A DNA stretch of 40,124 nt from NCBI RefSeq assembly GCF_003977665.1, contig NZ_RYYV01000029.1, positions 1 through 40,124 on the forward strand. Reading direction: 5' to 3'. Below the pieces are notes generated by a model that worked only from the letters and a program-made list of their open reading frames with translations, made no database searches and had not been told where the DNA came from. This DNA comes from Dyella choica (GTDB taxonomy: Bacteria > Pseudomonadota > Gammaproteobacteria > Xanthomonadales > Rhodanobacteraceae). The position numbers and the translations under genes are program-made. Below are positions 31,452 to 40,110 of the stretch, piece after piece (positions within the stretch are counted from its first letter, which is position 1; the number at the start of each line of letters is the position of its first letter).

Positions 31452-32021
31452 GTGATGAATCAGCGACCCATCCGCGAGTTGCGCCGCGAACTTGGCCTCT
31501 TTCAGCAGCAACTGCAGGAAGTCTATCGACAACTGCCCTGGAGCCATCGCCTGCTCAACGGCCTTTCCTTGGCGGTGCAGTCGTTGGCGGCCGCCAGCCT
31601 CGGTTACGGCCTGGGCCTGCTGCTGCACACCCAGCAGGCCTTCTGGGGTGCACTGACGGCCATCGCAGTCACCCAGCAGAACTATTTGGACACACGCAAA
31701 TCCTCGCGCGACCAGGTGCTCGGCGCGGCAACCGGCGCGGCCATTGCGATGATCGCTTCCTACCTGGTGCAGGACAATTACCTCGTCTATGCCATCACCA
31801 TGGCCATCTCCGTCGTGCTGTGCTGGTGCTTCAACATCGGCAACGCCGGCAGGCTCAGCGCGACCACCGTAACCATCGTGATGCTGGTGCCGCATACCGG
31901 TCCGTTCTGGACGATCGCACTGACGCGCCTGGGCGAAGTCACTATCGGTATTGGCAGTGCACTGCTGGTGACCGGAATCGCACATCAATTGGAGAAACTC
32001 TGGCCGGGCGAAAACTCGTAG
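31452..32021 (+). CDS. FUSC family membrane protein (short)
   Basis: A 189-residue protein with about four to five membrane helices resembling one membrane half of the fusaric-acid-resistance (FUSC/aromatic acid exporter) family: AFWGALTAIAVTQQNYLDTRKSSRDQVLGAATGAAIAMI is the core motif. It lacks the large cytoplasmic domain and second membrane half of full-length AaeB-type exporters, so it may work as an oligomer. It starts with adjacent GTG (31452) and ATG (31455), with AGGA upstream; either may be used. The TAG stop is inside REP R8. Confidence 0.82.
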   Translation: MMNQRPIRELRRELGLFQQQLQEVYRQLPWSHRLLNGLSLAVQSLAAASLGYGLGLLLHTQQAFWGALTAIAVTQQNYLDTRKSSRDQVLGAATGAAIAMIASYLVQDNYLVYAITMAISVVLCWCFNIGNAGRLSATTVTIVMLVPHTGPFWTIALTRLGEVTIGIGSALLVTGIAHQLEKLWPGENS

Positions 32022-32045
32022 GCTGGGATTGCCATCCCAGCCTAC
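32018..32045. repeat. Compact perfect REP palindrome R8
   Basis: Arms gtaggctgggat and atcccagcctac are perfect reverse complements around tgcc. It looks like a fusion of the outer halves of a paired element. It provides the stop codon of the FUSC gene and lies ten bases from the end of the convergent beta-helix gene. Confidence 0.92.
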
Positions 32046-32054
32046 GATCGCCCG

Positions 32055-33152
32055 CTACTGGTTCCAATCGGTATCCGACAGGCTTGGCCAACCCTGGTCC
32101 GTCCACTGCGGCACCCAGTACCTGCCGTTGTCCGAAGCCGGCGTATAGCCGCTTCCCGGCACTACATAGAACGTGTTGTTGCGCCAAATATTGTTGAGGC
32201 TGCTTCGCCAGTACCCGTCGCCGTCATAGGCAATGTACAGGGCGCTGTTGCTTGGCATTAGATCGGTTCCGAACACGTTTCCGGTAAACGTGTCGTTGGT
32301 GTTGCCATCGCCAAGGCCGCCAAAATCCACGGTGTTGTGCCAACCGGAAAGATAGTTGTTGGTCACGGCCACGTGATCGTAGCCTTGGGTGGCGTACTGC
32401 AGCGCGATCCCCTCGTTGTTGGCCTCCGAAACGATGGTGTTGTGGTTGATGGTGAGGTAGCTCACGCTGTCGCCGTCGTTGGACAAAATGCCATCGGTGT
32501 GATCGAGATCGCCACCGTCCAGGCGCGCGTCGTGGATGTACGAATCACTGATCGTTACCGGCTGCGTCTGACTGGAAAGGCCGATCTGCGCCGCTGCCGC
32601 CAGGCCCCAGAAATCCGAATGGTCGACCGAAAAGGCGCCAGCAGCATAGCCACTGTCCGGCGCTTCGGCCTGGTTGATGCCGTATTCCACGCCCTGTAGG
32701 TAGGCCACCGGCAAGCTCTTGATTCCGGACGGCCTGAAAGTCGAGTAAGAGAACCGAATGCGATCGCCATTGGCGTATTGCACGACAGCCTGGCTACCGT
32801 CGCCGGCCCCATTGAAAGTCGCCTCGAACAAGCAGCCGATGAACGTAACGTCGGTGGGCGTACCGGGAACCCCCGGCGTGCCTATCACCAATCCATTCGG
32901 GAAATGGCAGTAATGGTAGGTCTTGCCGCTTTGAATCGGACCGGAACACTCCTGCCCGTTTATTGGCGTTTCGGAATAGTCCGTGTAGCTTCCCGGATAA
33001 CCCGGCGCGGCCAGGTAGCCGGTATTGGCCGCGGTCGGCCATCCTGGCGGCGGCTGGGCGACTACCGCGGCGGCTATGCCGCTATAGCCTATGACGCATA
33101 GGGGTAACAATCGAGCAATGAGACTTACTGGCCTTGAATACCTGACTTCCAT
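32055..33152 (-). CDS. Secreted right-handed beta-helix protein
   Basis: A 365-residue protein with a signal peptide (basic MEVRYSRPVSLIAR, hydrophobic core LLPLCVIGYSGIAAAVVA) and a body rich in Asn, Asp, Gly, Ser and aromatic residues with the short repeating pattern of parallel beta-helix (pectate-lyase-like) folds: VTFIGCLFEATF, IRFSYSTF, FSVDHSDFWGL, VTISDSYIHDARLDG, LTINHNTIVSEANNEGIALQ, VAVTNNYLSGWHN, DTFTGNVFG. HNT/NNY strand turns and the HTDGI motif suggest carbohydrate binding or lysis, but no catalytic set can be fixed. Probably extracellular or periplasmic. Its GC looks slightly lower than the neighbours. Divergent from the kdp operon. Confidence 0.78.
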   Translation of the reverse strand: MEVRYSRPVSLIARLLPLCVIGYSGIAAAVVAQPPPGWPTAANTGYLAAPGYPGSYTDYSETPINGQECSGPIQSGKTYHYCHFPNGLVIGTPGVPGTPTDVTFIGCLFEATFNGAGDGSQAVVQYANGDRIRFSYSTFRPSGIKSLPVAYLQGVEYGINQAEAPDSGYAAGAFSVDHSDFWGLAAAAQIGLSSQTQPVTISDSYIHDARLDGGDLDHTDGILSNDGDSVSYLTINHNTIVSEANNEGIALQYATQGYDHVAVTNNYLSGWHNTVDFGGLGDGNTNDTFTGNVFGTDLMPSNSALYIAYDGDGYWRSSLNNIWRNNTFYVVPGSGYTPASDNGRYWVPQWTDQGWPSLSDTDWNQ

Positions 33153-33336
33153 CGTCTGCTCCGTGGTCGGTTGTCGTTAACCGCGCGAAAGACTAGCTAC
33201 ATCAAATGGCTTGAAACGTGACCTGATCGCCTGCCTGAAGGTGGGCCAGGTAATGAAAACGATGCGTCGTGACCCACCTGCCGCCGCTGAGCTTGGCCTT
33301 GCTGCCTGCCGTTGCCGTGATGTGAAAATTTACGCG

Positions 33337-33379
33337 TTCTTTATGCGGCACGCCGTTTTCGCTACCCGCTTCTTATGCG
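33337..33379 (+). promoter_or_regulatory. Direct T-rich repeats upstream of the kdp operon
   Basis: TTCTTTATGCG (33337-33347) and TTCTTATGCG (33370-33379) are near-identical direct repeats with starts 33 bp apart, about three helical turns. They precede the first small kdp ORF by 43 bp. A KdpE-type response regulator site is possible but unproven. TAAAGT at 33389-33394 could be a weak -10. Confidence 0.35.
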
Positions 33380-33422
33380 CGGATGCCTAAAGTGCGCAGC
33401 TGAAAGGCATAGAGCGACACCC

Positions 33423-33515
33423 ATGGACTTTGTCTACCTACTCTTCGGCTTCGTGCTGGCTGCGGCCACGCTTGGCTTTTTGATGCTCTGTGACCGCCTG
33501 GGGCCACGCAGCTGA
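33423..33515 (+). CDS. 30-aa membrane peptide at the head of the kdp operon
   Basis: ATG 33423 opens a 30-residue peptide: MDFVYLLFGFVLAAATLGF followed by LMLCDRLGPRS. It is a single membrane helix with a short basic tail. It lies 42 bp upstream of kdpF and on the same strand. Similar tiny ORFs precede kdpF in other proteobacteria, where they are left unnamed. It could be an extra small KdpF-like subunit or a translated leader. The reading frame is certain; expression is inferred from position and helix composition. Confidence 0.65.
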   Translation: MDFVYLLFGFVLAAATLGFLMLCDRLGPRS

Positions 33516-33557
33516 CCGCGCGCGGCGCGGCCAAGACTTCATAACGGAGCGATTCCC

Positions 33558-33650
33558 ATGAACTTCTTCTACGGACTGGCTGCCGCCATCGCGGTGGCTT
33601 TGACGGTTTACCTGTGCGTGGCCTTGCTGAAGCCGGAGTGGTTCGAATGA
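33558..33650 (+). CDS. kdpF: KdpF small subunit of the K+-transporting ATPase
   Basis: A 30-residue single-helix peptide (MNFFYGLAAAIAVALTVYLC, then [10 protein letters not shown]). The YLxxALLKPExF ending is the KdpF signature. KdpF stabilises the KdpFABC complex in the inner membrane. A GGAG lies about nine bases before the ATG, and its TGA overlaps the kdpA ATG (ATGA). Confidence 0.93.
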   Translation: MNFFYGLAAAIAVALTVYLCVALLKPEWFE

Positions 33651-35449
33651 CTGCCAACGATTTCCTGCAGATCGGCATCTATCTTGTCGTGCTGCTGTTG
33701 CTCGTCAAGCCGATGGGCAGCTACATGGCGCACGTATTTGCCGACGAACCCAACCGGCTCACCCGCGTCGGCGCCGGCTTCGAGCGCCTGCTTTACCGCG
33801 TTTCAGGTGTCGAAGCCCATGAGGACATGGGCTGGAAGCGCTATGCGATTGCCATGCTGCTGTTCAACGTGGGCGGCATGGTGCTGGTATACGCCTTTCA
33901 GCGCCTGCAAGGGTATCTGCCGCTGAACCCCCAGCACTTCCCGGCGCTGAGCCCGGACCTGTCGATCAACACCGCGATCAGCTTCATCACCAATACCAAC
34001 TGGCAGGCGTATTCCGGCGAATCGGCGATGAGTTATCTCACGCAGATGGCGGCGCTGGCGGTGCAGAACTTCATGTCTGCGGCGACCGGCATTTGTGTCG
34101 CCATCGCCGTCATTCGCGGTTTCGCCCGTAAAACGGTGCAGGGCATCGGTAATTTCTGGGTGGACCTGACACGCACCACGCTGTATGTGCTGCTCCCGAT
34201 TTCCTTCCTGCTGGCGTTGCTGTTGGTGTCGCAAGGCGTGATCCAGAACTTCAAGGGGTATGTGGACGTGCCGGTGGTGCAAACCAGCGCGTACGCCCAG
34301 CCGGTGACCGATGCGGCCGGTAACCCTGTGAAGGATGCTTCCGGCAACGCCGTGACCAAGCCCGCGCAGCTCACTACGGAAACCTTACCGATGGGCCCGG
34401 CCGCCTCGCAGATCGCGATCAAGATGCTGGGCACCAACGGCGGTGGCTTCTTCGGTGCGAACTCCGCGCATCCGTATGAGAATCCGACGCCGTTCTCCAA
34501 TTTCCTGGAAATGCTGGCGATCTTCCTAATTCCCGGGGGCCTGTGCGTCACCTTCGGCGAAATGGTCGGTGACAAGCGGCAGGGCTGGGCGATCCTGGCC
34601 ACCATGCTGGTGATTTTCATACCGCTGGCGATCGGCGTGACAGCGGCCGAACAAGGCGGCAATCCGGTCCTGCATGCCCTTTCCATTGATCAGCACGCCT
34701 CTGCACTGCAGTCGGGCGGCAACATGGAAGGCAAGGAAACACGCTTCGGTGTCGTCGCCAGCAGCCTGTTCACAGCCATTACCACCGCCGCCTCCTGCGG
34801 TGCGGTGAACAACATGCACGATTCGCTCACCCCACTCGGCGGCCTGGTGCCGATGTGGCTGATGCAGCTGGGTGAAGTGATCTTCGGCGGTGTGGGTTCG
34901 GGCCTGTACGGCATGCTCGCCTTCGCCGTGGTCGCCGTGTTCATCGCCGGCCTGATGGTGGGCCGCACGCCCGAGTACATCGGCAAGAAGATCGAAGCGT
35001 ACGAGATGAAGATGGCGAGCCTCGCCGTGCTGATTCCCTGCGCGCTGGTGGTGATCTGCACGGCCATCGCGGTGATGACGCCGGCTGCCGTTGCCACGGT
35101 AGGCAACCCTGGTGCGCACAGCTTCAGCGAAATGCTCTACACGGTGACGTCCGCGACCAACAACAATGGCAGCGCATTCGGCGGCCTCTCTGCGAACATT
35201 CCGTTCTGGAACGTGATGCTGAGCGTGTGCATGTTCTGGGCGCGCTACACGTTGGCGATCGCGATGCTCGCGCTGGCCGGCTCGCTGGCGGCCAAGAAGC
35301 ATGTTCCCGCTTCGGCCGGCACGCTGCCCACACACACGCCGCTGTTCGTTACCTTGCTCGCCAGCGTTGTGATCGTGGTCGGTGCACTCACCTTCCTGCC
35401 CGCGCTGGCGCTCGGCCCGATCGCCGAATTCCTAATGTCGGCCCACTGA
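33647..35449 (+). CDS. kdpA: KdpA, K+-binding channel-like subunit
   Basis: The 600-residue KdpA subunit binds and translocates K+ within the high-affinity KdpFABC pump. The superfamily-of-K-transporter pore loops are visible ([74 protein letters not shown]) with the Gly residues of each filter segment in place. ATG 33647 is coupled to kdpF; a longer frame from 33614 overlaps kdpF and is rejected. It is somewhat longer than E. coli KdpA (557), with an insert before the second pore loop ([20 protein letters not shown]). Confidence 0.96.
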   Translation: MTANDFLQIGIYLVVLLLLVKPMGSYMAHVFADEPNRLTRVGAGFERLLYRVSGVEAHEDMGWKRYAIAMLLFNVGGMVLVYAFQRLQGYLPLNPQHFPALSPDLSINTAISFITNTNWQAYSGESAMSYLTQMAALAVQNFMSAATGICVAIAVIRGFARKTVQGIGNFWVDLTRTTLYVLLPISFLLALLLVSQGVIQNFKGYVDVPVVQTSAYAQPVTDAAGNPVKDASGNAVTKPAQLTTETLPMGPAASQIAIKMLGTNGGGFFGANSAHPYENPTPFSNFLEMLAIFLIPGGLCVTFGEMVGDKRQGWAILATMLVIFIPLAIGVTAAEQGGNPVLHALSIDQHASALQSGGNMEGKETRFGVVASSLFTAITTAASCGAVNNMHDSLTPLGGLVPMWLMQLGEVIFGGVGSGLYGMLAFAVVAVFIAGLMVGRTPEYIGKKIEAYEMKMASLAVLIPCALVVICTAIAVMTPAAVATVGNPGAHSFSEMLYTVTSATNNNGSAFGGLSANIPFWNVMLSVCMFWARYTLAIAMLALAGSLAAKKHVPASAGTLPTHTPLFVTLLASVVIVVGALTFLPALALGPIAEFLMSAH

Positions 35450-35468
35450 TCGTAAGGCTATCGATTCC

Positions 35469-37541
35469 ATGACTTCGCATACTCATGCCGTCCGCACGTT
35501 CGATCGTGCATTGATCTGGAAGGCCGTTGCGGACGCGTTCCGCAAACTCTCGCCGCGCTTGCAGTTCCGCAACCCGGTGATGTTCGTAGTGTTCGTGTGC
35601 AGCGTTCTCACCACGCTGCTGTGGGTCCAGGCCATGGCCGGCCATGGCGAGGCGCCGACCGCCTTCATATTCTGGGTGGCGATCTGGCTGTGGTTTACGC
35701 TGCTGTTCGCCAATTTCGCCGAGGCGCTGGCCGAAGGCCGCGGCAAGGCCCAGGCTGAGGCGTTACGCAGCACGCGCAAGGACGTGATCGCCAAGAAGCT
35801 GGCGGAGCCCAAGCGTGACGCTGCCATCGTATTCACGCCGTCGAGCGAACTGCGCGCCGGGCACTATGTGCTGGTGGAAGCGAACGAGCAGATTCCCGGC
35901 GACGGTGAGGTATTGATCGGAGCAGCCAGCGTGGACGAAAGCGCCATCACGGGCGAATCCGCACCGGTGATCCGTGAAGGCGGCGGCGATCGTAGCGCCG
36001 TCACCGGCGGTACCCGCGTACTGTCGGACTGGCTGGTGATCAAGATCACGCAGAATCCGGGCGAGAGCTTCCTCGACCGCATGATCGCCATGGTGGAAGG
36101 CGCCTCGCGCCGCAAGACGCCGAACGAGATCGCGCTGACCATCCTGCTGGCCAAGTTCACCCTGATCTTCCTGCTGGCTTGCGCCACGCTGCTGCCTTAC
36201 TCCATCTATAGCGTGCAGGTTGCCGGCAAGGGCAACCCGATTACGCTGACCGTGCTCGTTGCGCTGCTGGTGTGCCTGATTCCTACCACCATCGGCGCGC
36301 TGCTGTCGGCGATCGGTATCGCCGGCATGGACCGCATGATCCGCGCCAACGTGATCGCTACCTCCGGCCGCGCGGTGGAAGCCGCCGGCGACGTGGACGT
36401 GCTACTGCTGGACAAGACCGGCACCATTACGCTCGGCAATCGCCAGGCGGTGGCGTTCCATCCCGCCCCGGGCATCGAGGAGCGCACGCTGGCCGACACG
36501 GCGCAACTGGCTTCGCTCGCCGATGAAACGCCGGAAGGCCGCAGCGTGGTGGTGTTGGCGAAGGAACGCTTCGGCCTGCGCGAACGTGAACTGTCCACCC
36601 TGCATGCGGAATTCGTACCGTTCACCGCCCAAACGCGCATGAGCGGCGTGGATATGGGCGAACGTCGCGTTCGCAAAGGTGCGCTGGATGCGGTGGAACG
36701 TTACCTCGATGGCCAGGGGAGCCACTTGCCGCCCGCGGTGAAGCGCATGGCTGAAGACATCGCCCGGCGTGGCGCCACCCCGCTGATCGTCACCGAAGGC
36801 GACCGCGCGCTGGGCGTAATCGAACTGAAGGACATCGTGAAGGGCGGCATCAAGGAACGCTTCGCCGAGCTGCGCCGCATGGGCATCAAGACGGTGATGG
36901 TGACCGGCGACAACCCGCTTACCGCCGCGGCCATCGCCGCCGAAGCAGGCGTGGACGACTTCCTGGCCGAAGCGACACCGGAAGCCAAGTTGAAGCTCAT
37001 CCGCCAGATGCAGGCCGAAAGCCGGCTGGTGGCGATGTGCGGCGACGGCACCAATGACGCCCCCGCGCTGGCGCAGGCCGACGTGGCGGTGGCGATGAAC
37101 ACCGGCACGCAGGCGGCGAAGGAAGCCGGCAACATGGTGGACCTGGATTCCAACCCGACCAAGCTGATCGAGGTAGTGGAGATCGGCAAGCAGATGCTGA
37201 TCACGCGCGGCTCGCTGACCACGTTCTCGATCGCCAACGACGTGGCCAAGTACTTCGCGATCATCCCGGCCGCGTTCGCCACCACTTACCCGGCGCTCAA
37301 CGCGCTGAACGTGATGAAGCTGTCTACGCCCCAGAGCGCGATCCTGTCGGCGGTGATCTTCAACGCGCTCATCATCATCTTCCTGATTCCCCTGGCGCTG
37401 AAGGGCGTAAAGTACCGTCCGCTGGGCGCGGGACACCTGTTGCGCCGAAATCTGCTGGTCTATGGCGTGGGCGGCATCATCGTGCCGTTCATCGGCATCA
37501 AGCTGATCGACATGCTGCTCGTCCTGTTTGGTCTCGCCTGA
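35469..37541 (+). CDS. kdpB: KdpB, P-type ATPase subunit
   Basis: The 690-residue catalytic subunit hydrolyses ATP to drive K+ uptake. The phosphorylated Asp315 lies in DKTGTIT, the actuator loop is TGES (161-164), and the hinge motif [20 protein letters not shown] is intact. The nucleotide-binding domain keeps KGALDAV. The membrane helices include the conserved [14 protein letters not shown]. The gene starts 19 bp after kdpA. Its stop codon overlaps the AGGAGG of the next small ORF, so translation probably continues into the accessory genes. Confidence 0.97.
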   Translation: MTSHTHAVRTFDRALIWKAVADAFRKLSPRLQFRNPVMFVVFVCSVLTTLLWVQAMAGHGEAPTAFIFWVAIWLWFTLLFANFAEALAEGRGKAQAEALRSTRKDVIAKKLAEPKRDAAIVFTPSSELRAGHYVLVEANEQIPGDGEVLIGAASVDESAITGESAPVIREGGGDRSAVTGGTRVLSDWLVIKITQNPGESFLDRMIAMVEGASRRKTPNEIALTILLAKFTLIFLLACATLLPYSIYSVQVAGKGNPITLTVLVALLVCLIPTTIGALLSAIGIAGMDRMIRANVIATSGRAVEAAGDVDVLLLDKTGTITLGNRQAVAFHPAPGIEERTLADTAQLASLADETPEGRSVVVLAKERFGLRERELSTLHAEFVPFTAQTRMSGVDMGERRVRKGALDAVERYLDGQGSHLPPAVKRMAEDIARRGATPLIVTEGDRALGVIELKDIVKGGIKERFAELRRMGIKTVMVTGDNPLTAAAIAAEAGVDDFLAEATPEAKLKLIRQMQAESRLVAMCGDGTNDAPALAQADVAVAMNTGTQAAKEAGNMVDLDSNPTKLIEVVEIGKQMLITRGSLTTFSIANDVAKYFAIIPAAFATTYPALNALNVMKLSTPQSAILSAVIFNALIIIFLIPLALKGVKYRPLGAGHLLRRNLLVYGVGGIIVPFIGIKLIDMLLVLFGLA

Positions 37542-37558
37542 GGAGGCAAAAGCGAACT

Positions 37559-37756
37559 ATGCAAACCGTAAAACTCTCCCTTTGCTTGCCGGATGCCACC
37601 CACCCGAACATGCAGGTCCACGTTTGTTCGGAGGAAGCCGACTGTGATGTGGTGATTGAACTGCCGGTACGTGCGAAGGGGAGTGTCACACGGACGCCGG
37701 ACACACCCCTGTCAGCGCAAGACGAATACGTGCTCGGCGGTTACGCCGGCATCTGA
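37559..37756 (+). CDS. 65-aa unknown protein in the kdp operon
   Basis: A small soluble protein of 65 residues (MQTVKLSLCLPDATHPNMQV... ending DEYVLGGYAGI). AGGAGG at 37541-37546, overlapping the kdpB stop, lies 12 bases upstream of the ATG, a slightly long but usable spacing. Two cysteines (Cys9, Cys23 and Cys29 region) and a central acidic patch (SEEADCDVVIE) are present; no signal peptide or membrane segment. I know no family. Position between kdpB and the barrel gene suggests a kdp-linked role, possibly regulatory, but the frame could also be a leader for the barrel gene. Confidence 0.6.
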   Translation: MQTVKLSLCLPDATHPNMQVHVCSEEADCDVVIELPVRAKGSVTRTPDTPLSAQDEYVLGGYAGI

Positions 37757-37778
37757 AATCCCATATCGGCGTCGCTTG

Positions 37779-37796
37779 CTGGGCGATGCCGCCCAG
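37779..37796 (+). other. Intra-operon hairpin before the barrel gene
   Basis: Arms ctgggcg and cgcccag pair around atgc, 23 bases before the ATG of the outer-membrane barrel gene and just upstream of its GAGAGGAAGG ribosome site. No T-run follows, so it is more likely a stability or expression-tuning structure than a terminator. Confidence 0.45.
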
Positions 37797-37819
37797 TAAC
37801 GACTCTTCGAGAGGAAGGT

Positions 37820-39301
37820 ATGTATTACAAGAAGGCTCTAGCCGCAGCGATCCTGCTGGCCGCGGCACCGGTTTTTTCGCAGGCGATGGCGCAGTCCACC
37901 AACGTCAGCAGCATGCCTGCAAGCACCAGCCTGCCGGCGTCGCCGGTTGTTGCCGAAAGCGGTGATTGCAGCAAGGGTTTCCTCTCGCGTTTCGCCGCCG
38001 CCTACCGCGAAGATGCGCAGCCAGCCGATCCGAATGCGGCCGCACCCAAGCGCCGTGCCATGGATGCGCCGTTCGATTCCCCGCCGTTCCCCGGTTCCGA
38101 ATGGCAAATGGGCGGCGTACCTGCCCCGATCGGCGTACCGGATACCAATAGCACTTATCCGCTGGAAAAGGCGCTGGGCTGCACCAAGTTCGGCCAGTGG
38201 ATGCAGCGCAACCGCATCGAGATCTACGGCTGGCTGACGCCGGCACTGAACGCCAGCAGCTCCAGTTTCAGCAACTTCCCGCTTTCGTACAACACGCGTC
38301 CGAACCGCGGGGAATTGGACCAGTTCGTCACCAACATCACCCGCGTCGAAGACACCGTGCAGACCGACCACGTCGATTGGGGCTTCAATATCTCCAATCT
38401 CTACGGCTACGACTATCACTACACGGTGACCAAGGGCGTATTCAGCAACCAGCTGTTGAATCACCCCGCCCCCAGTCAGCCATCCAACGGCAAGATCTAC
38501 GGTGACGATCCGATGCTGTTCTACGGTGACATCTACATTCCTTGGGTGGCCGAGGGCATGATCGTGCGCGTGGGCCGCTGGCTTTCGCTGCCGGATATCG
38601 AAGCGCAGTTCTCGCCGCAAAACTACCTGATGTCGCACTCGATCCTGTACACGGTCGATCCGTACACGCAGACCGGCATCATGACCACCACGCGACTCAA
38701 CCAGCAGTGGACATTCCAGATCGGCGTGAATGCCAGCAATGACACGGCGCCCTGGAATCACTCGGCGCGCCCCTCGCTGCAGACCTGCGTGCGTTGGGTG
38801 TCGGCCGACAACAACGACATGCTCTACCCCTGTATCAACAACTGGAACAAGTCGGACTACAACTACAACAACGTGCAGATGTACGTGGCCACCTGGGGTC
38901 ACCGTTTCAATCAGCACCTCCACATGCAGACCGAGGCCTACCGCATGTACGGTCGCAATGTTCCGGGCTTCGGTCCGTACGGCACGCCCGGCGTAGCAGG
39001 TTCGTCGTCGCTGCCTGGCACGGCTGGCGCGTTCGGTATCGTCAACTACCTGAACCTCGAAGTGAACACGAACAACATGCTGTCGTTCCGCAACGAGTTC
39101 TACAACGACGAAAAGGGCCAGCGCACCGGCTTCGCCACGCGTTACAGCAGCCATACGCTCGGCCTTACCCACTGGGTGTCGCAGGATTTGGAAATCCAGC
39201 CGGAAATCCGCTACGAGCGCTCATACGACACCAACGCGTACAACGCGGGCAAGAAGGACTACCAGGTCGTTGCCCTGCTCGACGCGATCATTCACTACTG
39301 A
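37820..39301 (+). CDS. Outer-membrane beta-barrel (porin-like) protein in the kdp operon
   Basis: A 493-residue protein with signal peptide ([20 protein letters not shown], cleavage near QAMAQ) and a body of alternating aromatic strands typical of the BBP2/OprB-like barrel families: [84 protein letters not shown], with a terminal ...LLDAIIHY aromatic end as needed for outer-membrane assembly. A Pro-rich linker (about 65-110) precedes the barrel. GAGAGGAAGG lies just before the ATG. It is placed between kdpB and kdpC, so a role in K+ or cation passage through the outer membrane is likely by context. Confidence 0.82.
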   Translation: MYYKKALAAAILLAAAPVFSQAMAQSTNVSSMPASTSLPASPVVAESGDCSKGFLSRFAAAYREDAQPADPNAAAPKRRAMDAPFDSPPFPGSEWQMGGVPAPIGVPDTNSTYPLEKALGCTKFGQWMQRNRIEIYGWLTPALNASSSSFSNFPLSYNTRPNRGELDQFVTNITRVEDTVQTDHVDWGFNISNLYGYDYHYTVTKGVFSNQLLNHPAPSQPSNGKIYGDDPMLFYGDIYIPWVAEGMIVRVGRWLSLPDIEAQFSPQNYLMSHSILYTVDPYTQTGIMTTTRLNQQWTFQIGVNASNDTAPWNHSARPSLQTCVRWVSADNNDMLYPCINNWNKSDYNYNNVQMYVATWGHRFNQHLHMQTEAYRMYGRNVPGFGPYGTPGVAGSSSLPGTAGAFGIVNYLNLEVNTNNMLSFRNEFYNDEKGQRTGFATRYSSHTLGLTHWVSQDLEIQPEIRYERSYDTNAYNAGKKDYQVVALLDAIIHY

Positions 39302-39311
39302 GGTAACCGCC

Positions 39312-39890
39312 ATGGGCCGGTTGATTCGCAATGCCGCATCGATGTTGCTGGTGATGACCCTCATCACCGGCATCGCCTACCCGCTGGTGGCCACCGGCGT
39401 AGCGCAAGTACTGTTCCCGCACCAGGCCAACGGCAGCCTGATCGAAAGGAACGGCAAGCCGATCGGTTCGGAGCTGATCGGCCAGACCTTCGACGACCCC
39501 AGGTATTTCTGGGGTCGTCCTTCGGCCACCACGCCGCAGCCGTACAACGGCACGGGGTCGAACGGCTCCAACCTGGGCCCGGCCAACACCGCATTGCGCG
39601 ATGCCGTGCAGCAACGCATCGACTCCTTGCGCAAGGCCGATCCGGGCAATGCCGCGCCGGTGCCGGCGGATCTGGTGACGGCGTCGGGCAGCGGGCTGGA
39701 TCCGGAAATCAGCCCGGCAGCGGCGCAGTATCAGGTGGCGCGTGTAGCGCGCGTACGGCATCTGGACATCGCCCTGGTTCAGCAGTTGGTGGCGAAGTAC
39801 ACGCAAGGGCGGCAGCTCGGCTTGCTGGGCGAGCCACGGGTGAATGTATTGCAGTTGAATCTGGCGTTGGATGGAGTGCAAAACAAATAG
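39312..39890 (+). CDS. kdpC: KdpC subunit of the K+-transporting ATPase
   Basis: The 192-residue KdpC has an N-terminal membrane helix ([20 protein letters not shown]) and a periplasmic domain with the family motifs [50 protein letters not shown] and [19 protein letters not shown]. It stabilises KdpFABC and raises K+ or ATP affinity. ATG 39312 follows GAGGT, ten bases after the barrel gene. Nothing resembling kdpD or kdpE follows; the operon ends in a dispersed repeat. Confidence 0.96.
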   Translation: MGRLIRNAASMLLVMTLITGIAYPLVATGVAQVLFPHQANGSLIERNGKPIGSELIGQTFDDPRYFWGRPSATTPQPYNGTGSNGSNLGPANTALRDAVQQRIDSLRKADPGNAAPVPADLVTASGSGLDPEISPAAAQYQVARVARVRHLDIALVQQLVAKYTQGRQLGLLGEPRVNVLQLNLALDGVQNK

Positions 39891-39912
39891 CAAGCTTCAT
39901 TCTCGCCAATAT

Positions 39913-40030
39913 TCTGCTCCCTCCCCTACGTGTAGTAGTGGAGGGTTGGGGTGGGGTGAAGCAACCTCGCCGTGAGTTCAAACATTGCCGCAAGCTCGTG
40001 CAACCCCACCCCAGCCCTCCCCTGCAATGC
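39913..40030. repeat. C/G-rich palindromic dispersed repeat, copy 3 (truncated)
   Basis: Begins tctgctccctcccctacgtg and ends ccctcccctgcaatgc. Compared with copies 1 and 2, the last arm (gcaggggaggg) is missing and repeat X begins instead. It follows the kdpC stop by 22 bases. Confidence 0.85.
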
Positions 40031-40110
40031 ACTTGATTAGCGTCGAGTCTCAGTAGGGTTTCGAAGATCCCGCTCCGGCAAGGGGCGGGATCGGAGTAAG
40101 CCGGCAGCCA
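40030..40110 (-). repeat. Right copy of the 81-bp inverted end repeat (X)
   Basis: Exact reverse complement of 1-81. On the minus strand an open frame enters from the window edge (first ATG at 40123) and ends at TAA 40039-40037, giving 28 residues (MLADLAAGLLRSRPLPERDL, then RNPTETRR). Its last 23 residues equal those of the left copy. It could be the end of a transposase or another duplicated gene; I recognise no family from so short a piece. Confidence 0.85.

Noticed and set aside
888-32045. CRISPR array from the recurring gctgggat units
   Set aside because: Units are widely scattered singly or as inverted pairs, not in direct array with spacers, and no cas gene is present.
33614-33646. 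Upstream ATG for KdpA at 33614
   Set aside because: It would lie inside kdpF; the ATGA overlap start at 33647 fits the KdpA family N-terminus.
37838-39172. 444-aa minus-strand frame opposite the barrel gene
   Set aside because: His/Val/Arg-rich antisense shadow of the outer-membrane protein, which has a signal peptide and ribosome site on the other strand.
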